The notes beneath the pieces were generated by a model. The model saw only the letters and a program-made list of their open reading frames with translations, had not been told where the DNA came from and made no database searches. Shown here piece after piece: positions 33,796 through 45,269 of a DNA stretch of 64,000 nucleotides. Numbering within the stretch: position 1 is the stretch's first letter; the number at the start of each line of letters is the position of its first letter. This DNA is from Antedon mediterranea (lineage: Eukaryota > Echinodermata > Crinoidea > Comatulida > Antedonidae): assembly GCF_964355755.1 (NCBI RefSeq), contig NC_092671.1, positions 16,649,501 to 16,713,500 on the forward strand, written 5' to 3'. Position numbers and translations under genes: made by a program.

Positions 33796-34064
33796 GTACA
33801 TAAGCTAGGGACCCCTCATGAAACGTCATAAAATAAACATGAATATATTATTAATCATATTATCCATAAGGTGTGACGTAATTGAGCCAACTATACAATT
33901 CTCTCATGCCGTCTGTATAGTCGAGTGGATTTATGGACTTTACATGTCGATGTATGGGATTCGAATCCCATGAGCAAACTTATTTTTACTTTATAGTTTA
34001 AAGGGTTATGTTTAGTTATATTTAGGAAGTATTTCTTTCACATAAGGGGTCCCAACTTATGTAC
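33796..34064. mobile_element. TIR element containing a tRNA-like Pol III module
   Basis: Ends GTACATAAGCTAGGGACCCC (from 33796) and GGGGTCCCAACTTATGTAC (to 34064) form about 24 bp imperfect terminal inverted repeats. Inside, box A-like TAGTCGAGTGG (33919-33929) and box B-like GATTCGAATCC (33958-33968) sit at tRNA spacing. No ORF. Confidence 0.6.
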
Positions 34065-34164
34065 GAAAAAAAAATCGCGACCCGGACGTGGCAGGTAAAA
34101 CTACTTCTAGTTCAGACCTATGGAGTACGATCGAAACCATAAATCCGTAGGTCTGAACATGCCT

Positions 34165-34345
34165 TTAAAACTTGTTCAATGTTCAACTGGAAACATTACA
34201 AGAGAGATTGAACCAAGGTATGCCACATATATTCATTCATACGATTTTATTTCTTTCGGAGATACGGGCGTTTTCATTCCCATGATGCAACACTCACATG
34301 CAATTTATTGTTTAGGTATTGATGTTATACAATTATCACAATAAA
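34165..34345 (+). pseudogene. Decayed last-exon remnant of an esterase gene
   Basis: AACATTACAAGAGAGATTG matches AACATTACAAGAGGGATTG of esterase 1 exon 4 (32371). GATGCAACACTC matches GACGCAACACTC (32522), and TAGGTATTGATGTTATACAA matches the esterase 1 stop region (32799). Intervening coding sequence is deleted and frames are broken. With 33245-33679 it marks a dead third esterase copy. Confidence 0.7.
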
Positions 34346-34804
34346 TATATCATAGAGAACAATGTATTACAGCTTTTCGAATACAATTACAAGCTGAAAC
34401 ACACATTATCCAATACAGTTTTAGGTGACTCAAGTTTATTTATAGTTGTTTAAGATTCCTCACTCAAAATGATTTGTCCTGACGAAACTACTTTGGCTTC
34501 TACTTTCTGAGCTATTCCTGCTTATGTTGTCATTGTATTAACTACGGTACAGCACCTTATGTAATCACCCAGCTTGAGTTGTGAATAAAATATTCAATCA
34601 GGCCATCTGCTAAAAAAATACCAGTTCAATAGCTTTAATCAGCATGCGCGCACACACTGATCAGTAGGATGAATATAGCAGGAATTTTGACCAGCATATT
34701 TTACCGAACAACAATTAACACTGCACCGGTCTATTATGATCGATTATGTCTATGGTAATATTTAAAATTGTTATTGAAGTCATCACTGTCGTACATAAGT
34801 CATC
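34346..34804. other. Upstream region of esterase 2
   Basis: Presumed promoter of the gene starting at 34805. No clear TATA box; no coding signal. Confidence 0.4.
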
Positions 34805-37800
34805 ATGTTAGCGGTTGTTGGTTTTCTTTTAACTTGCCTACTTTTCGATGCCCATGCGAAGAGTGTTAGAAACGTCACAGGGTCCGCTAAATGCAGTCAT
34901 AAATATACGGACCCCGTTTACACGAAGTATGGTACGTTACAAGGGGTACTATCAAGTCGTGCGAGGGTGTTCTACGGTATTCCATATGCGATGCCACCGG
35001 TTGGGAAGAGGCGATGGAAGGCTCCAGCGGAACCTCATTCGATCGCAAGCAACACTTTCTTGAGTATTACTCAGCCTCCAGGGTGCCCACAAGTTTGTGA
35101 CGATCCAATGGGAACCTGTCCAGAAGTGGTAAATTATTACATTCATTTACTTATATCAATGAACAGGCCTGTGCTAGATTTTCTATACGTGTTATTTTGT
35201 TTATTTACAGAATAATAATATACTATTGTTAGGATTCCTAATAACCAAGTAAGTATTAAATAAATACATATTCGTATACAAACAGAAAAACAATGCAACA
35301 ACTAAAACAAAATCAACTGTGTATTATTATAAAATTATTTAATCAATCACAGGCCTCTGTATACAAACACTGATCAAAAATAAATTGTATATTTATGCTG
35401 CACAAACAAGTTTCTTGCAAATCTAAATAAGTCATAGATAAAACAATACAATATAGATAATTCTTGGTTTAAAATAATTACAACTATATAGGCCTAATAA
35501 TAATAATAAGATAAGTCTCAATTGCTTACCAAAGATATGCCTGGATAACATGTGCAGCTATAGCTATACCCTATATCAATTACTACTGAACTAAAGCTTT
35601 AGGCTTCTAAGTAAGCCTTGGTACATCTACCACTTCTATAGCTAGGCCAGCTTAGGCTTCTAAGTAAGCCTTTTGTGCTTGCTAGGTCCTTACCCAACAA
35701 GCCTAACTATCCAACTGCCAGCCACAGCCCAAGCAAGCTATACCCTCATTAGCATAACCCATATGGTTGGTCACCTGTTCACTTGACACCCTTCAGTGAA
35801 CACAAGCACAGTATACCTAGCTTGGATTAGGCACTTACATACCCACCCACAATTGCGCATTGCACAATTCTACATACAATTACAATGAAAGTGTAAAATC
35901 CAGGCCTATAATACAAATTATCCATCATCAACTTATTGACTATAATGTTAAACAACAATGTATATAAGTAGCGACAGAAATAAAGCTAAATATAAAGTCC
36001 ATTTAAAGTTTCTTAAGTTTTCTGTGTTTCCTTCTTTTGCTTTGTTCAATTCAGAATAATATAGACAACGCCTCGGATTTACTTTTCCGGATCATCATCA
36101 TAGTTTACTCACAGGTGGCCTTGTCAGGATACTTGCATGTGTCTTTACCTTTACTTGCCGAACAAACCCATCCTTGTTTGGTAATGTCTCCACAACTTTA
36201 CCCATTGGCCACACATTTCTTGGGGTGTTCTCACTTATCAGTAAAACAATATCTCCAATTTTAGCATTTCTTCTTGGAGATAACAACTTTTGTCTTTTTT
36301 GTAACAGCGGAAGATATTCACTTTTCCATCTCTCCCAGAAACGATCAGCCAAATATTGAGCTTGTTTCCATCTTCTCCGGAAGTAATTGGATTTCTCTTC
36401 AGAATTACAAGGTGGTAGATTTACATCACCCTTTAGAAGTATGAGTTGGTTAGGTGTGAGCGGTTTAAGATCGTTAACATCCTCCTGATTGCTTGTTATT
36501 GGCCTATTGTTGACGATGTTTTCCACTTCACAAATGAATGTATGCAAGGTATCATCTGAAAAATTTCTTAATTTCCATTTGTGGCTTCCGCGTTATAGTC
36601 CTTATCACCTCGTTCATATCATTAGAACCAACATTTCTATTAGAAGAAAAAGAATCCTGACAACCCTGCCGGTTTTGCTGAAACAGATGAGTTTGCGTAA
36701 CAGGAACTACCACAGGAGTCTGACAGTCACTGTGTTCGAAGCTAAGCTAGGAATTGTAGTAGGAGCAGGATCTGCTTGAGCAAAGTTTTGGGTTGCCGGT
36801 ACGTTTACGGGAACAGCAGGAACTACCACAGGAGCAACTGACGTTAGCACAGGAATTGTAACATGATCGGCTGGAGCAAAGGCTTGCCTTACATCACCAG
36901 GAACAACAGGGACTACAACAGGATTAAATGGGTCTAAATTTAATACAGGAATAGTAGCAGGATCCGCTGGACCAAACGATAACACATTTCGTCGGTATGC
37001 ACTATCTAGAAACCCTTCCATTGATTACGTACTTTTGTGGCTACCAGAACCACTTCCGCTTGCGAAATCCCTTGCAACATTCAATCTTGCTTCGGCGACG
37101 TCTATCTCTTCTTTTAACTGTTTGAGTTTGAACTCTTCCTGTTGGATTCTCTGCTTTTCTGTGAGACTCCTCTGCCTGGCTAGCAACTCTGCATGTTTTT
37201 GCTCTTCTTGAATCACAGAAGCACTTAGTGATCGCTTAGAAGATTTTGAACTGTTAGTTGATTTCCTGCTTGCGGAGCGATGAGAATTTACCGCCGCAGA
37301 CTGCTCTACCTCTAGCACCGCAAACCAATCCTCTACTTTAACTTTTAAGTTTTCCAACCACACATCTTTGTCTTCAAACCATTTATTATACATTATTCTC
37401 TCTTTCTCGTTCAACTTGACACCCTTCAGTGAACACAAGCACAGTATACCTAGCTTGGATTTGGCACTTACATATATTAAAATGAAACCTATTATGTTTA
37501 TACTAAAACACCAAATTGCACAATAGCATATAACATAGGCCCTATAAGATTTCATAGCGCAATCTGAAACAATAATAGCATGTAGGACTTAAGTAACTGA
37601 AAATGTCATGCCTAAAAATTATGAATAAATAACAATAATATAATATAATAAAAAGGACTCTATTGTTACATTCCATATTAACATAATTAGTATTCTATAT
37701 AATAAAATAATCATTGGGTAGATTAATTTACATTTACAAAATATTAATACGTATCACCACAATAGCCATACATGAATCAAACATGCAGGTACCGTACCAT

Positions 37801-40574
37801 CATCTTTTTATTTGGTGTGTTTATAACTATACAGTTACATTACAAGATAGTATTTCTAATGTGATAATGAGCACTTAAATCCTACTATTCTCTATGCAAA
37901 ATATTTTAGTTATTCTTGTAGAAGCCGTAAGATGAATCCAAGTATTGTAAACTTAAAAAATGTTCTAAAATTCGAGAAATTGATAAACAACATATTGCTT
38001 AAGAACAATAAGATTGACTCATGGAACAAAAAATGGAACTTCTTAAATCTTGATTAGTTGACAATAATCATATTAAGTTGGTTTTATTTGTTTGATTTCT
38101 TATTATATATTTTGTTTTGGGGGAGGGGGGGGGGGTATGTTACTTTTGACATTATGTATTGTATTGTTATAGAAGTATTTAAAAGAAGTAAACAAAAACT
38201 ATACAGTTATTTCAAATTCATTAAATTAAATTCAAAAAGTTGTAAATGCTGTTAAATTGAGATGTAGCATATGGTATTATTGTATTTGTAAAATACTGAA
38301 TTTATTATTTTTTTTGGAATGATTTATTACAATAATCATGATATTTCCTAAAACTGAAACGATTTCCAATTAAAATGGCTTAAATGGCAATATGACCACA
38401 ACAGAAATAAACTCTAAAGCTCTGTCTACACAATCAAACTTAATGTGATGTGCCTATGGACACGATGACGTCATATCACTACCATATTTGGGCACATCAC
38501 ACTTTTTTTGTCAAACTAGTTTAATACTATATGTAGACAGATCGTAAGAAGTTTATGGAAATAGCAAAAAGTGAACATCTAAAAAAAGTACAATCAAAAC
38601 AAGATTGAAAGAAAAAGTTGTATGCTATAACGTTCTAATAATTTTTATTTCAGTACAATGAAGATTGTTTGTATTTAAACATATTTACTCCAGTGGACAC
38701 GAATGAAAACTCAAATCTGCCTGTAATGATATTTGTTCACGGTGGTAACTTCGACCACGGGGGAGCAGCAACTCCACTCTACGACGGCCAGCATTTAGCA
38801 AATACAACAAACACAATATTGGTAGTTATGAATTACAGAGTGGGTAAGTATGTATTGAGAACCCACCCGTATCAAGCAGTGTATGATAAAATTGTATTTA
38901 GTAGGCCTACGTCCCACTGGCAATTACTGTATAATATACGGTTACCAATACTTTCTTTCTTGCTTATTGCTTTTTAAAAATAACTTATACAGTTGAACCC
39001 CTTCTTTGGACACTCTGTTCATGGAATGAACAAATGGCAATATATGTTTTCATACACCCACTAATCAGAGGACACCTCTATTAAGGGGACAATTTGTTAG
39101 GTCACCAGAGTGTCTCCTTAATGTATTTCTACTGTAATGACATTGATAAGTTTGCCATACAAAACAAGATTTTCTAAATGTAGGTGCCCTTGGGTTTTTG
39201 GTGGCTGATGGGGAAGAGGAAAGTCTGGATGGAAACTTCGCTATTTTGGACCAACGATTGGCATTTAAATACGTACAAGAAAATATCGCCGCATTTGGTG
39301 GCAATCCAAAATCGGTAAATATTTTTATTTTGATAGGGCTATAATTATTGATTATCGATATGCTGAATGCAGTTGTTTCTTGTTCACACGAGCTATTTTC
39401 TTTAAGTAAAATGTCGCCCTCTAAAAAGTTTACTGAAGAGACCTTCTACCTTTATAGGCATGTTATATAATACATAATAATTATATTTAATTAGGTGACG
39501 TTATTTGGTCAAAGTGCAGGTGCACAGTCAATCGCCATACATATGACATCATCCGGTAGTGCCAGCCTCTTTCAACGTTCGATTATGCAGAGTAACCCAT
39601 TCACACTACCGTATCGTGATCGGGTTAGTTCCGTAGAGATTGGAGCTCTTTTAGCCGAAAGTCTGGGTTGCGGTTCTGGTGACATTACATGCCTACGCTC
39701 TCGTTCAGCTGACGAGGTTTTGAAAGCACAGCTTATGGTAGCCAGTATGCTTGATTACGATGATCTACTTCAGAATTTTGAATACTGGGGTCCAGTCATC
39801 GATGGCGCTGAGATTCCAATGCATCCTCTCGAAGCATACGCTCAGAACAGTTTCCAAGACAAACCAATGATAATGGGTACCATGAGTGAGGATGCTCTGC
39901 CTTACGTATACACCTTAATGCCAGAACCTGTGTCCGCAACTCTATCAAGCACAGTCATTATTGCTCTATTTGGTCTTATTGATGGGCTAAAACTCACAAA
40001 CACGTACTCTCTTGGACTACTCGATGACGACTCACGCGATGTTCTGTCTGATATGTTCACCGACATGATATTCGCCTGCTCAACGCGATACGCGTCAACT
40101 TCTGCTCAACAAAACGGACAATCCGCCATTTATCTCTACGAATTCGCTCATGCCTTTTCTTTCGAAGAAGCCTGGGGCGAAGACATGTCCTTTTGCTATG
40201 GGCGTGTCTGTCACGGAGGCGACCTACCGTTTATATTTCAAAATGCTAATTACTTGGGTTATGAATACACACCCGAAGAACAGCTTCTGTCGGATAGTAT
40301 GGTGTATTACTGGACCAACTTCGCTCATACCGGAGATCCAAATGAGATTGGCGAGTTGTCAACTGTAAAATACAATCCAATTTACACCGAGTGGCCTTTA
40401 TTTAACACAGATGATGAACTGGCTCAACTGCGGTTAGACACCCCAGTAAACGTTCAACTAACTAATTACAAAACTGATGAATGTGATCTATTTGATTCTA
40501 TAGGGTACGATAACACATATAGTTTAAGTATTGAACTTTTTAATGAAGCTCTTGGGACAGGCAATACAGAATAA
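34805..40574 (+). CDS. Secreted carboxylesterase/cholinesterase-family protein 2, 4 exons
   Basis: Exons 34805-35128, 38654-38843, 39184-39314 and 39495-40574 give 1725 nt (574 aa), all in phase and with the same phases as esterase 1. Signal peptide [18 protein letters not shown]. Landmarks: [26 protein letters not shown] with Ser222 and His455 in [10 protein letters not shown]. At the catalytic-acid position the sequence is SEDA instead of TEEG, so the acid is Asp348 and the following Gly is Ala. Aspartate works in related hydrolases, so activity is plausible but may be altered. Intron 1 (3.5 kb) has taken in a BEL/Pao remnant, intron 2 a small TIR element. A poly(A) signal follows at 40580. 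Exon 1 could alternatively be the 33245-33679 copy. Confidence 0.92.
35781..35841. repeat. 61 bp direct repeat, left copy
   Basis: From ACTTGACACCCTTCAGTGAA to GCACTTACATA. It recurs at 37414-37474 with one mismatch. The pair brackets the BEL/Pao coding remnants and may be part of their LTRs. The surrounding 35130-36090 is non-coding, with a duplicated AGGCTTCTAAGTAAGCCTT near 35600 and 35653. Confidence 0.85.
36098..36547 (-). pseudogene. BEL/Pao retrotransposon integrase C-terminus fragment
   Basis: About 149 codons that read like the end of a BEL/Pao Pol protein: integrase tail ([19 protein letters not shown]) and the DUF5641-type module ([42 protein letters not shown]). Protease, reverse transcriptase, RNase H and the integrase core are missing. 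Confidence 0.85.
36707..37021 (-). pseudogene. Proline/valine-rich frame next to the BEL/Pao Gag fragment
   Basis: Begins with ATG five bases after the TAA at 37025-37027, in another frame. It encodes repeated [10 protein letters not shown] and ADHVTIPVL-like motifs. Probably the middle of the decayed element's Gag, but I do not recognise a domain. Confidence 0.45.
37025..37379 (-). pseudogene. BEL/Pao Gag N-terminal coiled-coil fragment
   Basis: Charged heptad-rich segment ([40 protein letters not shown]) after a Ser-rich stretch, the typical start of BEL/Pao Gag before its DUF1759-type part. It ends at a TAA. The open frame extends upstream to 37555 through the 61 bp repeat, but that part looks non-coding. 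With 36098-36547 it defines an element that lost its entire centre. Confidence 0.65.
37414..37474. repeat. 61 bp direct repeat, right copy
   Basis: Matches 35781-35841 except A to T in GGAT(T/A)GGCAC. Similarity does not clearly continue outward, so LTR identity is unproven. 37475-38640 is AT-rich intron sequence with a G-run at 38121-38136. Confidence 0.85.
38418..38544. mobile_element. MITE, AGCTCTGTCTACA family, in esterase 2 intron 1
   Basis: Left end TAA|AGCTCTGTCTACACAATC and right end GTAGACAGATCG|TAA. Shares CATATCACTACCATATTTGG with the 58556 copy. Contains TGACGTCA. It lies about 110 bp before exon 2. Confidence 0.75.
38990..39134. mobile_element. Small TIR element with TA duplication in esterase 2 intron 2
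   Basis: CAGTTGAACC...GGACACTCTG (left) and CAGAGTGTC...TTTCTACTG (right) are inverted repeats flanked by TA on both sides (38988-38989, 39135-39136), the Tc1/mariner-pogo pattern. No ORF. Confidence 0.65.
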
Positions 40575-40579
40575 TTATA

Positions 40580-40585
40580 AATAAA
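40580..40585 (+). promoter_or_regulatory. Poly(A) signal of esterase 2
   Basis: AATAAA five bases after the stop codon; the 3' UTR would be very short. Confidence 0.65.
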
Positions 40586-43500
40586 AGTTTTTCTTGTTTT
40601 ATATTTAATGAGCTGTAGGTAAAATAAATAGCCAATACCATTGAACAACCATTAGGATATGCTACATCAAATAGGAAATCATAATTATTAATCCATCCGT
40701 TCAAACGAATTAAATAGACGCCCAAGTATATAATGCCCTCTAGAACTTATTCTTTAATAGCGCAAACTCGATTGCAAAAAAGGAGCGGATACGCGTCAAC
40801 CAGATGTTGATGCCACTAACAGCGGTTGCGTTAGCTTTATGCGTGTCGTGCGTTGCCACGAAGTAACAAAATAAACTAGCATTTTAATTGTATAAGGTTG
40901 AAACTCTGTAGACCTACATGTCAATATAATTTTTTACTGTAATAGCCACCCATACGTAAGTTCTTTTGAATATAATGTAGGCCTAGAATCCAAGTACCGT
41001 AGGCCTATATTATTATAGGAAGTAAGAACATGGGGAAAAGGTTAACTATATCATTAAAATTGATAAAAATAGGTAATATAAACATATTTTATGAAATTTA
41101 TTTTATTTTTTTAGTTTCTTTTCAATGTTATTGTTATTTTTATGCACAAAAATATTCATAGCAGATGATCAATAAACTGTCGCCAGTTCTGAAGTAAGGT
41201 TTTCTCAAATTGTAGCCTAAGCCATGCTAACAGGTCGGGATAATTATGTTCTAACGAGGATCCGGCTTAATATTCCTACAAAGAAAACATTTGGTATACA
41301 TGGCGTGTCATAAGTTTACTGAAGAAAAAACAAATAAACGCCCGCTGTAAATAGAATAGACTTGTGGCAAATCTAATGAACTTAAATACAATTGGAAAAA
41401 TCATCATTGTTGATACAACAGGCCTAGTACAAACCATTATTAATTCAAAAAGAACCGCCAAGTATCTTAAGTAGTATGGTGCATGGTGATTAAGCACACA
41501 GATACTTAAATTAATTTATCAACTTAATAACTTGATAATTAAAACAACAACCAATTTGAATGAAATAACGGGTGCTTATCATATTATATGCCTTGTACAA
41601 CATCCTGGAAGTAACTACAATCACTCAAATCACACGTCTATTGAATAATCAACGAGAATTAAAAGAGGAAATATTAGATTTACATTCCTGGGGTAAATAG
41701 GCCTTTATGGAACACGAACTCAGTTCGGAAATGATCTAATTACAAAGATTCTTTTATAGAGGGATCGGAACCTTAACTCGGTACTTATATAGTTTCTATA
41801 TATAAATCCGATCAAGGAATTGGATTAATTTAGCTGTTTTTATCCAATATTTAATGACACAGTACTTTACCATATCTTTGTACATATTTCACACTTCTAT
41901 TCAATGCGTTTTTGCATCTCTCATGTCATGTCATAGCAAAACTACAAGATCTTTGAATGCAAAACTCAAATAATATAAATCTAAAATAATTAGAATTCTT
42001 CTACTTTGGACGATTTGGAAAAGAACACTAATATGTATAGCTAATAATAAATTCCGCAACACCACCAAGAAGCCTAATGTACGTTAGGCCTACCAGTAGC
42101 TATTGAATATTACACTAATGCGGTTCGAAAAGGTATTTAAATACAGCGGTAAACACGCAGAAAAATTATAACTCTAGGCTATAAAAAATTGAAACAAGTT
42201 TTTAAACTTTTACGCGTTACCCATTGGTTTTGTATTTTTGTTCTTTGTTTGTAGCCTATGTTATTTATAAAATGACTTTTGCCGAATAAAATAAATCAAA
42301 TCAAAAACATCGACGAGCGGTACAAATAAACTTACGATGTCATCAATTATCTATGCCTTTCGTCAAGGTAAAAGTATAAAAACACAAGAGGTAGAATTGA
42401 CAGTGAATACGCATCGGCCAATAGATGTTCATAATTTCCGTATTTCGTTTGTTCTTACATCCGTAAGCTTCCAGCAAATTACATCTAGGTTGCCGAGTTC
42501 AAACTAACATAACTTCAACAACAGGTGTATGAAACGCCGCACTACAATTTGCAGTCAAACTTCTTGTCCGGATGCGCAAACTCGCAGGGGAATAAATTCA
42601 TGTTGCAGTCTTAATTCGCATCTCTCTAAAAGTACAATATCAATTTGAAAACATAGATTTGATTCGTTCTTCGCTAAGTATGTTTATTCAAGATAAAAAA
42701 TGGTACTCTGATGTATTGGTTTGTTCTCACCATGTTATGTTTGGACTCGATGTGATCTTTTTTTCTAGTTTTAAATGTCAAACAAACGACTTATGTGGGA
42801 TTTTGAATATAATCATTTTGAAAAGAGGTGAGGACCAAACACCATATTATTAATTCATCATAATTAGTTTTGTCACAGACCAAGTGGTCACGAAGCATAA
42901 AAAGGGTAAAGTAGAACGACCGATATCGATGACGAGATCACTTTCATAGAGTTTCGCGCGTAAACCTATGTACTTGGACGACATTTTCTACTAATGTAAT
43001 GTAATTCAACATTTATTAGTTTCTATGGTAAAGCAATAATAAAAAGAGTGATAATTTATAATGAGACAAACAAAAATTACCATCAATAGAGGATCTTGCA
43101 AGAAGAGATTTCTTGTCACGCAAGACGAAAAGAAAAAAAAAACATTTGTATATATATAAAATAAAAAGGGTCATGACAAAAACAGTTTGAAGGTCTAGTT
43201 TGAGTACAATGATAATAAATGATTTTTAAGTTTTCTACGAAAAGTTGAGAGAGAGGAAGAGTTAACAATACTAGTATCTAATTGATTATTAAAGGGCCAG
43301 AAACAAAAATATAGTGGGTTAACTGAAACTTATGAACAGTACTTCTTAGATTATGACCATGGTTAAAAATCAACAGTGTTAAATATGAGAGAAGGGAATT
43401 ATATTTAAGTTTATTAATATTTAGTTTATGTACAATTGTATTTGTCAGTACATTTAATTGGTAGGCCTACTTTAACAGGCAGGATCCAAATAGGCCAATC

Positions 43501-44842
43501 ACATCAAACCATTGGTCTCTTTAAATTCTATTTAAAGTAAAGTGTTACTGATGTATTCTTAAAATAAATATTGTTCTGAAAATACTACAGTAACACTTGA
43601 CTCACTGATGACGAGCCAATGCTGTAGATAATTTAGACGAAAATATTTCAATAATAAGTTCAAAACGTTTCAGCTATGTTTAAAATCATTTTTTAATTAG
43701 TTCTTATTAAAAAATCGTGAATCAATTCAATATAAAGTAATAATGTATAATATATATATCTTATTTGATGATCTAAAGACGAATAACGTAATTTTAAAAA
43801 ACAAAAACGAACTTCATTATCAACAACATACGCAAGGTCTCCTCTACCAACAAAATTATGTCAGATCTTATATCTATTGTGATCTGTATGGGACTTGATA
43901 CAATAATTTATACTGACATTTTGGCACTACTAAACTTTGTTCCATTATAAATACTTTATATCAAACATTGTCTTTTTACCGGTTGTTTTAAAATGTACTG
44001 TACTATCTGCAAGAAGCCTGCGCTCAAGACATTTATGTTAACTTTCACGCGGTATCATCCAATCAGAAGTCGACTTGCAATACTATTCCAACTATTTGAT
44101 TGTGTCACATGATCAAGTTAGACGTTAGTAGACATCGGTGTTCCTTCAGAGACATGGACACATATGGGTGCTGATTGAGAAACATCAAAGTCAATTAATC
44201 TTTTATGGAAATTTCTATCGATATAAGTAAAATATGTGCTCATGTTTAAAACAAACGCGTAAGCCTTCTGTCAGAGGATTGTGCCTTTTTAGATAACAAG
44301 AAGGAATCAGTCACAAACGATATTATTTTCAAACGTAATATTCTGAATTGCAAATTATCAATAATATCTTAATCAGACATGTACAATACATAATTAATGT
44401 GTTAAATATATCTTGTTTATTCAGATGTCTTAGTTCATCGACATATAATTGAATTTACCTTTTGTCTACAATAATGTAGATCTAACTACATCTCAGAATA
44501 AACAATTATTTTATAATAATTGATTTAGATGTTACGACAATAATTTACAGGTCAAGTTTAAAAAACGATATAATTTAAAATAAATATTTCCCTTATAATT
44601 TTAGGATATTATGAATTCATTTTTATATACCCTAATTATCTCGTTATGAATATACTACTTTCCGTTTCCGTTTCTTTCATCATACTAAATTAATTTTTCA
44701 ATAAATACAGCTTAATAATAAATGTCATTTACCACTTCGTCACCAACTGTACAACGGGAAATGATATACATGAATAGTTATTTTTGGGTAGATCCTAAAA
44801 GATTAGAGGGGTTCCTTTTCTGTTTACTAGGCTGAATGCCAA
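40586..44842. other. Long intergenic region without recognised genes
   Basis: AT-rich, with several TAGGCCTA palindromes (near 40978, 40999, 42086, 43462). 41287-41380 resembles 4830-4900. A single TCF/LEF-type ATCAAAG occurs near 44184. Open frames at 41276-41497 (-) and 42659-42853 (+) show no domain. I see no RNA gene. Confidence 0.5.
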
Positions 44843-44850
44843 TATAAAAA
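44843..44850 (+). promoter_or_regulatory. TATA box upstream of the Wnt-like exon
   Basis: TATAAAAA about 350 bp before the ATG at 45196, followed by AGGCGGGAA. A start site near 44875 would give a leader of about 320 nt. Confidence 0.45.
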
Positions 44851-44889
44851 AGAGGCGGGAATAACCTTCAATTTAACTGCTCGTGAATC

Positions 44890-45021
44890 ATGGTAGACGG
44901 TGGCATTATTGGTGCGCAGGCTATAACCAAAAGATCTGAACCACTACGCACTATTAGACAATGCTCGAACAGTACACGCACTGTAAGATTTCAAGTTTGG
45001 TGTGAGATCAGCCGAGCGTGA
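44890..45021 (+). CDS. Possible 43-codon upstream ORF in the Wnt-like leader
   Basis: ATG at 44890 to TGA at 45019-45021, beginning MVDGGIIGAQAITKRSEPLR. It lies wholly upstream of the 45196 ATG. No domain; only meaningful if transcription starts at the TATA box. Confidence 0.25.
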   Translation: MVDGGIIGAQAITKRSEPLRTIRQCSNSTRTVRFQVWCEISRA

Positions 45022-45195
45022 CAATTGCTTCATAAAGCCGGTAATCATCAACAAAGCACCAAATTTCATAAGAACAGAACACAGAAACTTACCGCATTTG
45101 GGATCCGATTCGATAGATTTAAGTCGATTCTGAAAAGTTAAGACAAGAATCAAGTTATTTGGTTAATTCAATTTGGAACGAGTGAAAGAAAAACA

Positions 45196-45269
45196 ATGTG
45201 GAAATACGTGAAGGTGGTTTGTTTGCTTTTAACACTAAACTTAGTAGATGGATATACACCAATGTGGTG
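45196..45269 (+). CDS. Probable first coding exon of a Wnt gene (Wnt3-like), rest beyond the window
   Basis: The ATG at 45196 opens MWKYVKVVCLLLTLNLVDGY followed by TPMW, then TG|GTAAGT, so the next Trp codon is split in phase 2. A cleavable signal peptide, then Tyr-x-Pro-x-Trp-Trp at an exon end is the start of Wnt3 proteins (YPIWW in vertebrates). Wnt1, Wnt2 and Wnt6 also have a Trp-Trp close to this point, so Wnt family is safer than the exact class. The donor matches consensus well and a TATA box lies 350 bp upstream. No exon 2 is found in the remaining 18.7 kb; long first introns are known for Wnt3. Too short for certainty: another secreted protein is possible. Confidence 0.5.

Noticed and set aside
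33909-33975. A genuine tRNA gene
   Set aside because: Only the box motifs and the T-arm are tRNA-like; acceptor stem pairing is not evident.
37380-37555. N-terminal extension of the BEL/Pao Gag-like frame
   Set aside because: It runs through the 61 bp repeat and AT-rich sequence and has no Gag character.
44180-44192. TCF/LEF site (ATCAAAG) as Wnt autoregulation
   Set aside because: One 7 bp match in several kilobases is expected by chance.
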